Source: Poa pratensis (lineage: Eukaryota; Streptophyta; Magnoliopsida; Poales; Poaceae). From it: a DNA stretch of 64,000 nt. The position numbers and the translations under genes were made by a program. Shown here piece by piece: positions 32,763 to 43,792 of the stretch (its first letter is position 1; each line of letters starts with the position of its first letter). The DNA lies in assembly GCA_947311845.1 (NCBI GenBank), contig CAMZMU010000071.1, forward strand, positions 17,726,578-17,790,577, in the 5' to 3' direction. Below the pieces are notes generated by a model, which was not told where the DNA came from, searched no databases, and worked only from the letters and a program-made list of their open reading frames with translations.

Positions 32763-33323
32763 AGGGCGCAATGTATGTATTTCAATTTATCATGAATGAA
32801 ATCGCAGTAATCCGAGTCTGGACTCGGGGACTGCTTCGTCCTTATGCGTGTGTTGTTTATTACGGCTTTGTTTGTTGCCGTTCATGTGCCGAATCGCTTT
32901 GAACCTTGTTCTGAGTTTCAGTAATGTATGTTGTGTTGTTGATCTCGTGACTCGACTGACAAACACCAAAATGGTAGTCAAGAGCAGAGATGAGGAATAT
33001 GGGAAACATGAAAATGGACACGGGGACTCGGTCCAAAACCGATTCGGCACATGTCGTTTACTAACCCCTGTTATTTTTTTTTTTCGTTTATGTTGAATGA
33101 TTCTAAACCACAACTCGCATGTTTCAAGTACTGTATGCTATGATTCCTATCTTGTGACTCGACTGTCAAAACACCCAAAGAGGTAGACAAGAGCAAAGAT
33201 TTGGCAAAAGTAGTAAACAAGAAAACAGACTCGGGGACTCGGTTTAAGATGATCCAACATAAACCTTGTCCGGATCACGTTAAGCATGATAAGCATAGTC
33301 TCGAAAGAACTTAAAATAGTCTA
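32763..33323. other. Spacer between pol and antisense gene, Tat unit 2
   Basis: Counterpart of 19706-20314, with a one-base difference in a C run near 33065 and T-run length variation. No gene. Confidence 0.5.
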
Positions 33324-36300
33324 TTACATCTGCTCCCGGCATACCGGGGATTTAATGTTTTTGTTAAGTACTTCAGGGGCAGCGGACTCGGTCGCGGCAG
33401 ACTCGGTCATAGGAGTTTCAGTTGCGGGAACTTCTGTGGGAGGAGCTTCGGTTAGCGGAGCTTCGGGCGCGCGAACCTCGGTTACGGGTATTTCGGTGGA
33501 AGTGGACGCGGTTACGAGAGGTTCTGTTGCTGGAGCAGATTCGGAAGATGGTGGCGCTCCGGAAGTAATCTTGACTGGAGAGCTTGAAGGATGGGCGGAT
33601 TCGGAAATTTCCGGATCGCGTGAAGCCTGTTTAGTAATCACAGTCAAGTTAGTGGCTGAAATCACAAAAGACTCGGTTGGAGTTTGTTCGGTGAGCTTGG
33701 CCGAGTCGGAGGCTGGTACCTTGCTGGATTTTTCTTCATCAGACTCGCCCTCTGAGTCGGCATATTCTTCAGCGGAGGCGTCGTCTGATTCCTCTTCTTC
33801 AGTGTCTTCTCCATCCGAGTAGACTGGAGCCTCCAGATCAAGATGCTTGGTGCGTGCAAATTCGGCCATGAAGTTGGCGGCTTCTTCACGGATCTTGATC
33901 CGGATAGGGTCTGTAGCCCATGAAGAACCCTCGCGAAAGGAGCGCACTTTGGCAAGGTCAATCAGCTCGTACCAGGACATGATGAATAACAAAGCTGCGT
34001 CAGCACCAGCGCGGGCAGACGAAGACCTCCACTGTTTTAACCGGGTCATTGCTTGATCCAGGTCTCTGATCAGCTCCTCCACGGGCACAACTTGCCGCGC
34101 TTCAGGAAACAAGATTCGGTGAGCCTTGAGACTTGCATTAAGCAGACCAATGTGGGAATCCTTCAGAGGAGCAATCCGAGCCTTAAGTGCTGTAATATGA
34201 TCTTCGATGTCCCATGTCTCGGATAGGGGAGCCTCGGTTAATTTAGCTCTCTCAGCTCGGGCGTTTCGCACAGCCTTGGCGGCTTGAAGCCGAATGCTGG
34301 TAAACTCTCCTACAAACAAATAAGCTAATACTGAGTTCAGCAAGAAGGAACACAAGCATATGTATCGGTTAAGAGCAGAAAGAAAAAAGGGGATTCGGTG
34401 AACTTACGATCCATGTCATCGTTAAGGCTAGCAAGTTGAGCCAGCCATTTCGCACTGGCCGCTTGGTGAGCAGCCAGTTCTTCTTTAGCAGCTTTCAGTT
34501 CAGCTTCAGACTCGGCCACTGTGGTTTGAATCTGCTTATCCATTTCGGCTCGCCTCTGTAGCCCGGCGTGCAAAGTGTCTCGCTCCTTCTGAATTGTATC
34601 TTTCTCCTTTTGGAGCGTGTCTCTCTCCCTCCGCAGTGCATCCCGCTCTCCTTTAACTTTGTTCTTCACTTTTTCAACCCGGTCAAGCTCCCGCTGGACT
34701 CGGGCTACCTCTGATTTTTCCTCGGATAAAGCACGCTTTTGCTCTTCCTCTTTGCTATTCATCTTGAGGACCAAGGCATCAAATGATTTTTGGAGCTTGT
34801 GGTACTGGTTGGCAAGCTGCTTAAAGAGGTCGCTGCGAGTGCCCGTGCTTTCCTGAAAGAAAGTAGATAGCGTCAAAAGAGACTCGGGGACTGATACCCG
34901 AGACAAGGTGGAGCCAAAACAAATCTCGGAGATTGGCCGAGACTGACCGAATCGGTTAAAAAGAAACCCGGGGACTGGGGGTCTCACAGTTTTTTCAGTT
35001 AAGAAAAAGATCATGATCAAATTTTTTAAAAGATTCAAGCCGAATGACTTTCTTACTCCAAAGAGTATCAGTCGTTCGACCCGAATCTCGGGGACTGGGT
35101 GTATACTATTTGATCATGACGAACTAAAAGCAAGATTCGGCAAACTTACCTCGAAGACTTGGTGCGATGCAGTAAACGCAACCTTCACTGAATGAAGAGA
35201 TTGCATCATTCGGCTAGGACCAGCAGGGTGCGGCGTTGCAGCGGAAAAGCCTGGTGCAAGGTCCACGGCGTTCCAGGCCTCAATAAAGTCATTGGCAGTG
35301 CTGAGCTTAGGCTTGGCTTGGCCGGATTGAATGGCAGAGGAGGTAGCGGTGGTTTGCTTGACAGCAATCACTTGCTTATCCGGAGTGGAGGAAGTTGTGC
35401 CAAAGACAACTTGAGTCGGCTTGGGTGGAGGTGATGCACCCGGGGTCTGTCTCTGATGTTGCGGTTTCTGTGGTTTCTCGGAAGTTTGTTGCTGTTGTTG
35501 CTGCTGTTGCTGCTCTTCAGGGGTTACTTGTGGTTGTTGCTGCCTCGGTTTCTTCTTCTTCTGCTGCTGCTCTTGGCTCAGTGCAGATTGAGTTGCAGGA
35601 GCAGGACGGGAATCCGGCTTAGGTGTGGACTTAACCGATGTCTTAGCCTTTTCCTTCTCCAGCTCCTTCAAAGGACGTGGCCAGCTTGAATCTCGGATTG
35701 GAGCCGAGGTTTCCTCACTCTCCAAGTCGATAACCGGCTCTGAGATGGGAGTCGGCTGGGGAATATTGGTAGTTGGGACACGCGTGGGTGAGGTGGCAGT
35801 TCGGTCAGGAGACTGGGTTTCCATGGCCGTATCCAATGGAGGAATGGGAGAAGAGATGGATGAATGAGTCTGCGCGGTGATGAGGACATCACTGCATAAA
35901 GCAAAGCAAACAGTTAACTCGGATAGATATGACTCGGTTAATAGAGGAAGAAAGCAAATAAAGTTCGGTCAATGTTACCCCTTGGTGGTGGGCATCGGTT
36001 TGACACGGCTCGGCTTGTCGCCGGATTTCTTTCTTCGCTTGGTCTCTGGGGCATTTGTCTCGGGCGCCTCAGCGCGTTTCCGAGATGTCTCTTGGGTATC
36101 ATCTTTGGCTGGAACATAAGGTGGTGGTAACCATGAAATCGGAATAGCATTGATGGGTTCTAAGATGCAGCAATCTTCATCTTCCTCGTCGGAAAGGTTG
36201 TGAGTGTTTGATTGCTTACCCTTGCGGACTGGCTTGGCACGGGGAATGGGCAAATAGTCATCCGTATCCGGATCTTCTTCGCCCTCGCGCGGCGGGCTGA

Positions 36301-37321
36301 GATCCGGTGTCCATGCCTTGGTGGAGAGATCTCCGTCTTCAGTAAGTTGGCGATCAAACAGCTACAAAGAAGGTAATGCGAATCCGGATCAGGCCGGGTT
36401 ATGCGGATGAAGTAGATTGGGTTCGGAGAGTGGTGAGCTAACCTGTGGAGGAAGTTTTTCCCGGTAGAATGGCTTTACACCCCACCGCCATTTGTCCGAC
36501 ATCTCATTGACAGCAATGGCGTTTACCCGTCTGAAGACGGAAGCTTTGTTAAGCTCGTGCTTGCTGATCCGGGTAGGATCTAGTGCGCCACGCATGTGGC
36601 ATATCTTGTGGTCACGCCTTTGAAGAGGGCTGACCCGGCGAGAGATGAAGGTCCGGAGGAGGTCGTCAGAGATCATGCCATTCTTCAAAAAATCCTCCAG
36701 AGCGGTGTGCACTGTCTGGAGTTCAGCAATCGTTTCAGCCGGATTGTAACCGAAGTTCAGCTCGGCTCTGGGCGGCTCCATCCTGAATTCGGGCAGATTA
36801 AGAGCGTCATGGCCCTCAGCGCTCTTTATGTAAAACCAGGTCCTTTGCCATTTCTTCACCGTGTCTAGGCCGGTGACTCGGGGAAAGGCGGATCCCTGCC
36901 GTGGCGTGATGCTAACCGAACCGCAAGCGGTCAGCTCTTTCGGCTTGGTACCTGGGATGGTGTGCTTGCGAAGGTGGAAGTACTTTGCCCATATATCCAC
37001 ACTCGGCCAAAGACCGAGATAGCCTTCGCAGAAGGAAGAGAAAGCTGATAAAGAGACGAAGGCGTTCGCCGGGAGGTGGTGAAGCTGTAATCCGAAGAAG
37101 TCCAGAAAGGCCCGGAAGAAGTCACTGGCAGGTAACCCGAGCCCGCGCTCGAAGTGTGCTATGAATACCACGCGTTCACCGGGTTCGGGCGCCGGTGCGA
37201 GTTCTTTTCCGGGTCGGCGGCAGATGGCTTGGGGCGTTATGCGTCGGGTGGCTCGTAGCCATTCCAAGTCATTTTTGGTAACATCAGATCCTTCCCATCG
37301 GCCAGGGGGAAGTTTGGCCAT
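33324..37321 (-). CDS. Intact spliced antisense gene of the Tat element, PF04195-like N-terminus
   Basis: Five exons: 37321-36443, 36361-35979, 35891-35150, 34852-34408 and 34309-33324. All introns are GT-AG (81, 87, 297, 98 bp), phases match, and the exon sum is 3435 nt, exactly 1145 codons with the stop. Exon 1 (residues 1-293) resembles the 'putative gypsy-type transposon' domain: an ERVVFIAHFERGLGLP..FF..FLDFFGLQLHHL block and CEGYLGLWP. Exon 2 is acidic, then basic with KRRKKSGDK (NLS-like). Exon 3 is Pro/Gln-rich with a Q9 run. Exon 4 is a charged coiled coil. Exon 5 has a helical block (MSWYELIDLAKVRSF) and an acidic, Thr/Glu/Pro-rich tail. Function unknown; antisense ORFs are known in Tat elements such as Grande. 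A nuclear or regulatory role is only a guess. Confidence 0.8.
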
Positions 37322-38345
37322 AACCGAATCGGTCCTGCAGCAAAGAGTCGGATAACCGGGTCAGGAAATTCGGAATCCATGGGACCAAAGAAGAATCGGA
37401 TAACATTAAAGCCGAATCAGATCTATGGTGACTCGGCTAATCCTATCCCGGGTAGGGTTAACCGGGTCCGGTGGAGAAGGTGAAGCGGTTGGAAGTCGCA
37501 AACATCTTTCCGCAAGTTTCTAGGGTTGGGAAGATCTACAGCGGTGGTAAAAAAGAAAGAAAATCACGGGTAAAAACATGGTTGAACTGCTCCAACGGGG
37601 ACAGGTGTATCTAGGCCAGTCTATTGCGGAACTTGGACAGAAAATTTGCGGAGTGTGCTACGGCAGGAACACGGGCTTAGATACGCATCAATCTACCAAG
37701 AACAGGTGTGTGTATTCCGAGAGTATGAACTCGTCACGGTGGCTATGGCGAGAGGAGGAAGAACTTACAGTGCGAGTCGCTCGAAGGAGGAGTTCGACGG
37801 AGAAACGTCGGAGATGGGCGCGAGGCGCGGCTCCGATGGTCTTGCTCTGGTACGCTGTGCGTCCCTGGCGCGGCAACCTTGAATGGCGAGGTTGCGGCGG
37901 CGTCGATGGAGCGGGTTAGTGGGAGTTGAGAGGAAGAAGAAGGGGAAAAACCACCGCGCCCTCTTTATAGCCTCCAGCGGTAACTGCCCCCCACTACCGC
38001 GCGGTTACCGGAGCACGGTTAGATCCCTTGCGTCGCGGAACTCTGTGGCAGCTGCTGTGGCCGTGTATTTCAAGCACTCGTGGCCACGCCGCAGAATTGG
38101 AAGCGGTGGAGCGGATCCTATGTGCCGGTCAACGGAGAAAACGAGGAGACGTGGTCTTCTGGTCAAACACACTCGAGTACCCGGTGGATCCGGATAACGA
38201 GCTGACAACCCGGGTTATACGGCTTTGCACAGGCTTTTCCTGCCAAATGTCCCGGAAAATTCGGTGACAGCTAGAGGTGATCCGGTTAGTGATGTTGGTT
38301 TAGAATCTGGAACGGCCCTTCAGCCGATGCCGTAGGACCGCACCA
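37322..38345 (-). other. Leader region of antisense gene, Tat unit 2
   Basis: Contains minus-strand TATAAAG (37969-37963), a leader exon ending at 37769 before donor GTAAGT (37768-37763), acceptor GCTGTAG (ending 37536), and upstream ATGs (for example near 37507 and 37381) out of frame with the main start. The rightmost 350 bp is 3' non-coding DNA of the sense element. Confidence 0.5.
37963..37969 (-). promoter_or_regulatory. TATA box of antisense gene, unit 2
   Basis: TATAAAG on the minus strand, about 640 bp upstream of the start codon at 37321, with a spliceable leader between. Confidence 0.45.
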
Positions 38346-38359
38346 GCTTCGGGGACTAC
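38346..38359 (+). other. Polypurine tract, Tat unit 2
   Basis: GCTTCGGGGACTAC directly before LTR3, identical to 25289-25302. Confidence 0.7.
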
Positions 38360-39310
38360 TGTCGGGGGGCTGCCCCCGGGTAGGGCAAAGATGATGTGTT
38401 ATGAGCAGTTAAGGTCTAACCGGATCAAGGAAAGAAGAGCCGGCTAAGTTATCCGGGTCGGATCTCAAGGCGATTCGGTCAGTCCTACTTCAAGCCAGTG
38501 AAAGAAAAGACCAAAGGGGATCCGGTGAGGTTTAACCGGATCCAGGAAAGAAGAGCCGGCTAAGTTATCCGGGTCGGTCAGGAAGGACCCGGGTAGGGCA
38601 ACTCGGATGATGCACAGGGGCCAAGTAATGTCAGTAAAAGTCACGGGCACTGTAAGGTTACTGACCGGGGCTCAGAAGACAGCAAGGTGCTGCCACAGGT
38701 TTTCCGGGTCACAAGCCCCTAGGCGCTGACTCGGCCTATTCGGGAAAGGGGCAGTGGCTAGGCTACTGTGGTCTACACTGCCTTAAGCTCAAAGAGGAAA
38801 GATAAGCCTGTGGTGAACAGAGGGTGAGCTGGGCTGAGTGACAGTGGCCAGTGTTTGTCCTGTTCTCCTTGTCCATGCCATTGTCCTCTGCGGCCAGGGG
38901 CAAAAGGGTAATTCGGTTACTGTATATAGGCAACACCACCTCCTTCTGTGGGGAGGATCGACCATTGTGAGCATCATTTCCCCCCCAAGCTTCATCTTCT
39001 ACCTAGAGCCCGTTCCTTTGTTCATCATACAGCTCAAGGAGCGCTCTGTACTTGTAAACACTTGAGATATAAGAGAGTAGGCTAGAGCTGCAGTAGGGGT
39101 GTTACCTCCACAAGAGGGCCCCGAAGCAGGGTACATCGTGGTGTTCTTCGCTGTTCTTGGTTTGCTTTGTTCTTGTTGATTCCTGCGAGGTTCTTGTTTG
39201 ATCTTCATGCGTGCTTCGTAGGCGCGCAAACCCTCCCCGGTTCCCCCAACGCCCAAGCGAGCCCACACTTAAGCCATACCCATGGCATCTGCCGTGACAC
39301 CACCACGACA
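38360..39310 (+). repeat. LTR3 of Tat array (3' LTR), 951 bp
   Basis: TGTCGG...CGACA, followed by the TSD GATTG. Three bases longer than LTR1. TATA at 38923-38929. Confidence 0.95.
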
Positions 39311-39315
39311 GATTG
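39311..39315. repeat. Target site duplication GATTG (right) of Tat array
   Basis: Second copy of the 5-bp duplication. Copia leader DNA follows it. Confidence 0.85.
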
Positions 39316-39393
39316 TGCACTAATTCTCTAAACGATATCTTTACTCTCTAGGTAGTAAAGCCCAATAAAGAGAGCCCAGGCTCTGATACCAAT
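39316..39393 (-). other. Copia leader and primer-binding site
   Basis: Between the Tat insertion and the Copia 5' LTR. The PBS TGGTATCAGAGCC is at 39391-39379 on the minus strand (initiator-Met tRNA type), 2 nt from the LTR. The gag start codon is not evident in this leader. Confidence 0.8.
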
Positions 39394-41485
39394 TGAAAGG
39401 ACAACAATGTCGCCTAGGGGGTGAATAGGCGATTAAAACTTTTCCGGTTTAGGCTTGATAAATGCGAAATAAAACTAGGTGTTTTAATTTAACAAGCATA
39501 CAACCTAAATATTCTAGGCTCACCTATGTGCACCAACAACTTATGCTAAGCAAGACAAGCAACAAGGTGATATCAAGATAAAGGACTTCAAGCACGAAGG
39601 CTATCACAATGTAAAGTGCATAGGTAAAGAGCTCGGGTAAAGAAATAACTGAGGCACGTGGAGACGATGATGTATTCCCGAGTTCCTCCTTTTTAGGGGA
39701 GTACGTCTCGTTGGAGGGGTGTGAATTTCAAACTCAAACGCCACAAATGGCCTCACCCTATTCTCCGATGAACCTTCCCCAAAAGCTCAGTTCACCTTCC
39801 ACTATTGATTTCCTTTTGGGCGAAAATCGAGTCCCTTACAACAATCTTGAGGCACAACCCACAAAAGGATTGGGAGCTCCCAAGTGACCACAAAAGGTCC
39901 CAACTAGCCACAAAAGGCCACGGCCACAAAAGGTCTCAAGAACACCGTCTAGGGTCCAATGACCCAAGAGTAACAAACTCACGAACTTTCACTTCCACGA
40001 ATCCTCGTGGAGAGAGCAAACCGATGCAACAAACTGCAATGGCAAGAACACAAGAAGTGCTCAAGTCCTTCACTCTCAAATTTCAATAATGCAACAAATG
40101 CTTATGGGGGAATAAGAGAGGAAGAACAATGGAGGAGAAACACCAAGAACTCCAAGATCAAGATCTACTAGGTTCCCCTTACTTAGAGGAGAGATGGATT
40201 GGTAGATCTAGATCTCCTCTCTCTTTTCCCTCAAAGATATGCAAGAATCATGGGAGGAATTGAGAGAGGCAAGCTTTCCAAGGTCAACAATGGTGGGAGA
40301 GAGAGAGAGAGAAAAATGTGCTTGGCAATGCTTAACCCTTTGGGAAAGAAGGGGGCCTTATATAGGTCCCCAAGATAAAGAGCCGTTGCAGGAAAACTGG
40401 GACCGGATATTCCGGTTCAGTTTAGACCGGAATTTCCGGCCCAAGCCGCGCAACAGAAGAAACCTTCTGATGGTAACCGGATATTTCCAGAAGGACCGGA
40501 ATATCCATTTTTCTGAAAACTGACAGAAACAGCAAAACGAAAACTGCAATAACATTTTCATCCGGACTTCGATTTCGATGATCTTGAGCTCGTTGGAATC
40601 GCAACGAAGAGTTCCTCAAGATCATGCAGAGAAACATCATATTCCATCATGTGAAGAGGAAACCAAAGTTAGAGAGTGTTACCTCTCTTAGAAAAGACAA
40701 ACCGGTAAAATCTCCCACATCAAAAACGCAACAAGATATTCATATGAAATCCGCTTTTGGTGAACTAGAGCTTGGTATGGAGATGAACACAAACTCTAAA
40801 TTCTCACATGGATAAAAGCCAAATAAGAACCAAGAAAGATGATATGCCAAGAATGTAAAGGTTTGATCTCTACACAAAGATGTGATCAAGTTACTCACGT
40901 GAGAGCACCTCTTGATAGTACGGCATCTATCCTATAACCCGGTATCCCACTAACACCATGAGAACGGTAAAATAGAAACCCTATCATGATCATACCTTTG
41001 CCTTGTGCATTCCACTTGAGCTAGATGATGACGATCTTGATCTCTTCAAGTGGACCACCTTTCTTGATTACGATTCGCTTGATGAAGATTCACATGTTGC
41101 TCCCCCATACTCCAATGTGGGAGAGCCTCTCATAGGCACATCTTCACTTGACCAATATCTCCAAAAGAGTGGCAAGCTTCAAGCATAGGATTTCTTCGAG
41201 ATGCTTCTCTTGAACTTGCACTTCATAATCTTTTCTTAATATATATTATGGCTTGGAGATAAACATGAATGTTCACTCAATCTTCTTTTCCAATCCACAC
41301 TTGCATTATGCTCAACTCTACACCTTGAATAAAACATTGATCATCATGTAATCTTCTAGAGTCCAACATATGAATTCCAATATTTTCCTATGGACAAGAT
41401 CTACAAGAATATCTCAACGCAAACATTAGTCCATAAGGATTGTCATTAATTATCAAAACCACACATAGGGCACCGTGCACTTTCA
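39394..41485 (-). repeat. 5' LTR of the Copia element, 2092 bp, complete
   Basis: In plus-strand reading it starts TGAAAGGACAAC and ends GTGCACTTTCA. Its right 1.27 kb aligns with 4866-6154. A minus-strand TATATAAG is at 40364-40357, with four CCGGA..TCCGG-type motifs at 40403-40508 upstream of it. LINE-A coding DNA begins at 41486. Confidence 0.88.
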
Positions 41486-42413
41486 CCAACCCTCCCTGAT
41501 TTTTTGGTCGACAAACGACATCCCATTTATCCAGTCGATATTTCTTTTTCTCACTATCCCCTTGCCAAAATTATCTGGATCGGAAATAATCCAACTTGTT
41601 CAAGACCCCTTTAGGTAACTGGAAGAATGATATCATATAGAATACCATATTAGATTGGACTGAATTTGTAAGCACCAATCTTCCACCAAGGGATAGTAAT
41701 TTGCCTTTCCAACTACTTGGAGCCGCTCCTCCACGTGTTTCCATTTGGCATTTGACAATTTCCGATAATGTATTGGTATGAAATTGCCCTTGCTCACAAC
41801 CGAATAGTTCCACGTACCAAGCAGCTTCCTCATGGGCCGTACCAAACCAAAACAATTCACTTTTGTGGAAATTTATTTTTAGCCCTGATAATTGCTCGAA
41901 TGCTGATAAAATTAATTTCAAGTTCTTTACTTTTTCTCCATAAAGAGAATCGTATCGTCCACATACTGGAGGATAGAAAGTCCACCATCAACCAAATGTG
42001 GGATTACTCCCTCAATTTGCCCGTCTAGTTTGGCACGTTCTATCATGACCGCTAACATATCAGCCACTATATTAAATAGTATTGGTTATAAAGGGTCCCC
42101 TTATCTTAATCCTTTTTTTTGTTTGGAAATGATGGCCAATGTCACAATTGACTTTAATGGCCACACTACCACTAGTAACAAAATTGCGGATCCAAGCACA
42201 TCACTCCTCCGAGAATCTTTTCATTCTTAGAGTCAGTTGGAGGAAAGACCAATTGACCTTATCATAGGCCTTTTCAAAGTCAAATTTAAATATAACCCCA
42301 TTAAGTTTTTGTCAATGCATCTCATGGACAGTTTCATGTAGTATAACTACCCCATCAAGGATATTCCTACCCTGCATAAAAGCAGTCTGTGTAGGCGTAA
42401 CCACATGATCTGC
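41486..42413 (-). pseudogene. LINE-A (L1-type) ORF2, RT downstream half
   Basis: Reverse transcriptase of a plant L1-type non-LTR retrotransposon, read from 42413 down to 41486. It begins in frame where 54542 left off (TPTQTAFMQGRNILDGV). It then shows the FDFEKAYDKV block, a GLR-GDPL block with stops, QYVDD (YVDD at 41965-41954), the SGLKINFHKSE block and ends in VCRPKNQGGLG at the Copia LTR. Several stops (for example after HETVHEMH) and frame changes show it is dead. Its 3' end would continue left of the window, beyond the Copia element. Confidence 0.85.
42409..42413. repeat. Target site duplication TCTGC, left
   Basis: Partner at 54537-54541. Removing 42414-54541 makes the LINE-A reading frame continuous. 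Confidence 0.8.
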
Positions 42414-42744
42414 TGATGACCCACAAGTATAGGGGATCGTGACAGTCTTCGAGGGAAGTAAAACCTAAATTTATTGATTCGACACAAGGGGAGCCAAAGA
42501 ATATTTATAAGCCTTAGCAGTTGAATTTTAGTTTAGCCACACCTAAAAGTAATCTTGCTTGGCACAATTTATCAGTAGCAATAGTAATATAGTAGCAGTA
42601 GTAATAAAGTAACAGCAGTAGTAACATGAAAACAACAATAATGGTGATTGTAGTAAACAAAAAGATTAAAATACCGTAGGCTAAGGGATGTATAAGCGGG
42701 CGTTGCATGGATAAGATAGTTCACGAAATAGCAATATCATAGGT
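42414..42744 (-). repeat. Solo-type LTR, part 1 (split by Tat2)
   Basis: Begins TGATGACCCACAAGTATAGGGG just after TCTGC at 42409-42413; the second part ends GACGTATCA at 54536 before TCTGC at 54537-54541. Ends TGATGACC/GGACGTATCA are those of a Ty3-type LTR lying in reverse (its own start reads TGATACGTCC). No internal region is present, so it is probably a solo LTR. Family not assigned. Confidence 0.7.
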
Positions 42745-43254
42745 GTCGGTGTATCGGCATTCTTGATAGGAGACGGGGGTCCTCTAGCCGCGGGTGAGCC
42801 GTGGGGTAGAAGGGGAGCGTCGTCGAGGTCGGGATCAAACAAAGCAGTTTACCCAGCTTTGGATCTCGCTACGGTGGCGAGGTCCTACGTGTTGCTATAA
42901 TTCACTATATGGGCGATAGCCTTGAACAAGTTACAATGAGATTGGATCTCTCATGCCCTAAAGGCGTCCCTGGTTCGGCTTATATAGGCGGCCGGACCTA
43001 GGGTTACAAGGTGATTATGTATCCGGCAAGTATACAAAGTTCTAAACCTAACCGGCAAGTCTGCCGCCTTCCGTCTTGGTCTTGGTGGCTTCATGGGCTT
43101 CGGTCTTGGGCCTCCTCCTTGCTGGCATCCCCTACCTTAGTCGTCAGCTATTTGGGCCGCCTGGCAGGCAAAGCCTTTACCACCACTGTGGGCCACCCTG
43201 GACTAGCCGGATTGATCCATGCTGGTGATACCCCTGGTTGGTATATCCCCAACA
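42745..43254 (-). repeat. 3' LTR of Tat2, about 510 bp
   Basis: Plus-strand reading starts TGTCGGTGTATCGGCATTC and ends ATCCCCAACA. The start matches the 23-bp remnant at 54337-54359. Minus-strand TATATAAG is near 42986-42979. The right border at 43254 is inferred from TG/CA ends. Confidence 0.7.
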
Positions 43255-43792
43255 TTAGCCGCTGGAAGGGTTGAATTTCTCCAGGCGCTGTCTTCTTTTG
43301 TCAGCGACGTCCATCTTGTTTCGTAGGCGGCTGAAGAGCTTGAAGCATTCCAAAGTTGAAGTAAGCGGCAATCCATCTAAAGTAGCCGAACAAATGCCGC
43401 CAACATGGGAAAGACGGCCTGACTGCTTGTCAGGAATCTTCCATGTGTAGTCTTGTCAAATTGACCAGTCTCGTCAAATGTTGACGGATGACGTCACAGA
43501 GTCCACGAAAGTTTGAACTCGCATGCATCATGATTACTTTCCCACTACGTGCGGAAATCGAGGCGGCGGCAGCGCGCGCTGCCTCCATGACGTGTGAGAC
43601 GTGCACACGTGGCGGATATCGTGGCTCCGGCCGTTTCGCGCATGAATCGCGGTGCAGGGGGAGGAAAAATTTCCCCGATTCACCGCGGTGTCAATCCATT
43701 CCCCACTTCTACCGACCGCTTCCCCTCCTCGAGCTCTCCTCTCCATGCACCTTACTCCGGCGAGCTTTCCCGAGCGGCGCACCCACCATCGA
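43255..43792 (+). other. Leader of Tat2 antisense gene / 3' non-coding end of Tat2
   Basis: About 0.5 kb between the LTR and the antisense ATG. GC-rich from about 43550, with no gene of its own. The Tat2 polypurine tract should be at its left edge (minus strand CCAGCGGCTAA before the LTR). Confidence 0.4.

Larger units (their letters stand above)
11911..39310 (+). mobile_element. Tandem Ty3/Tat-lineage array: LTR-int-LTR-int-LTR
   Basis: Two nearly identical Tat-lineage units share a middle LTR: LTR1 11911-12858, unit 1 to 25302, LTR2 25303-26250, 13-N gap, unit 2 to 38359, LTR3 38360-39310. The repeat period is 13,057 bp (gag stop 16273/29330, pol stop 19705/32762). Only one TSD pair (GATTG) brackets the array and none is seen around LTR2, so this is not two independent insertions. 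Lineage evidence: an archaeal-type RNase H after the RT-RNase H, the PBS type, and an antisense gene between pol and the 3' LTR. Unequal LTR recombination or a collapsed/duplicated assembly could produce this. Confidence 0.9.
4866..41485 (-). mobile_element. Ty1/Copia SIRE/Maximus-like element, minus strand, gag only
   Basis: Minus-strand order: 5' LTR (41485-39394), 2-nt spacer, PBS TGGTATCAGAGCC (39391-39379), leader, gag (interrupted by the Tat array at 11910/39311), gag end near 9490, 3.3 kb of non-coding DNA, PPT (6168-6155), 3' LTR (6154-4866, cut by the left element). LTR ends are TGAAAG/CTTTCA. The PBS matches the initiator-Met tRNA used by Copia elements. The long gag with coiled coils and a CCHC knuckle fits the SIRE/Maximus lineage. 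No integrase, RT or RNase H is found. The element sits in LINE-A ORF2 at 41485/41486. LTR divergence is several percent by eye, so it is older than the Tat array inside it. Confidence 0.8.

Noticed and set aside
11911..39310. Two independent Tat insertions side by side
   Set aside because: The middle LTR is shared and lacks its own target duplication; only the outer ends carry GATTG.
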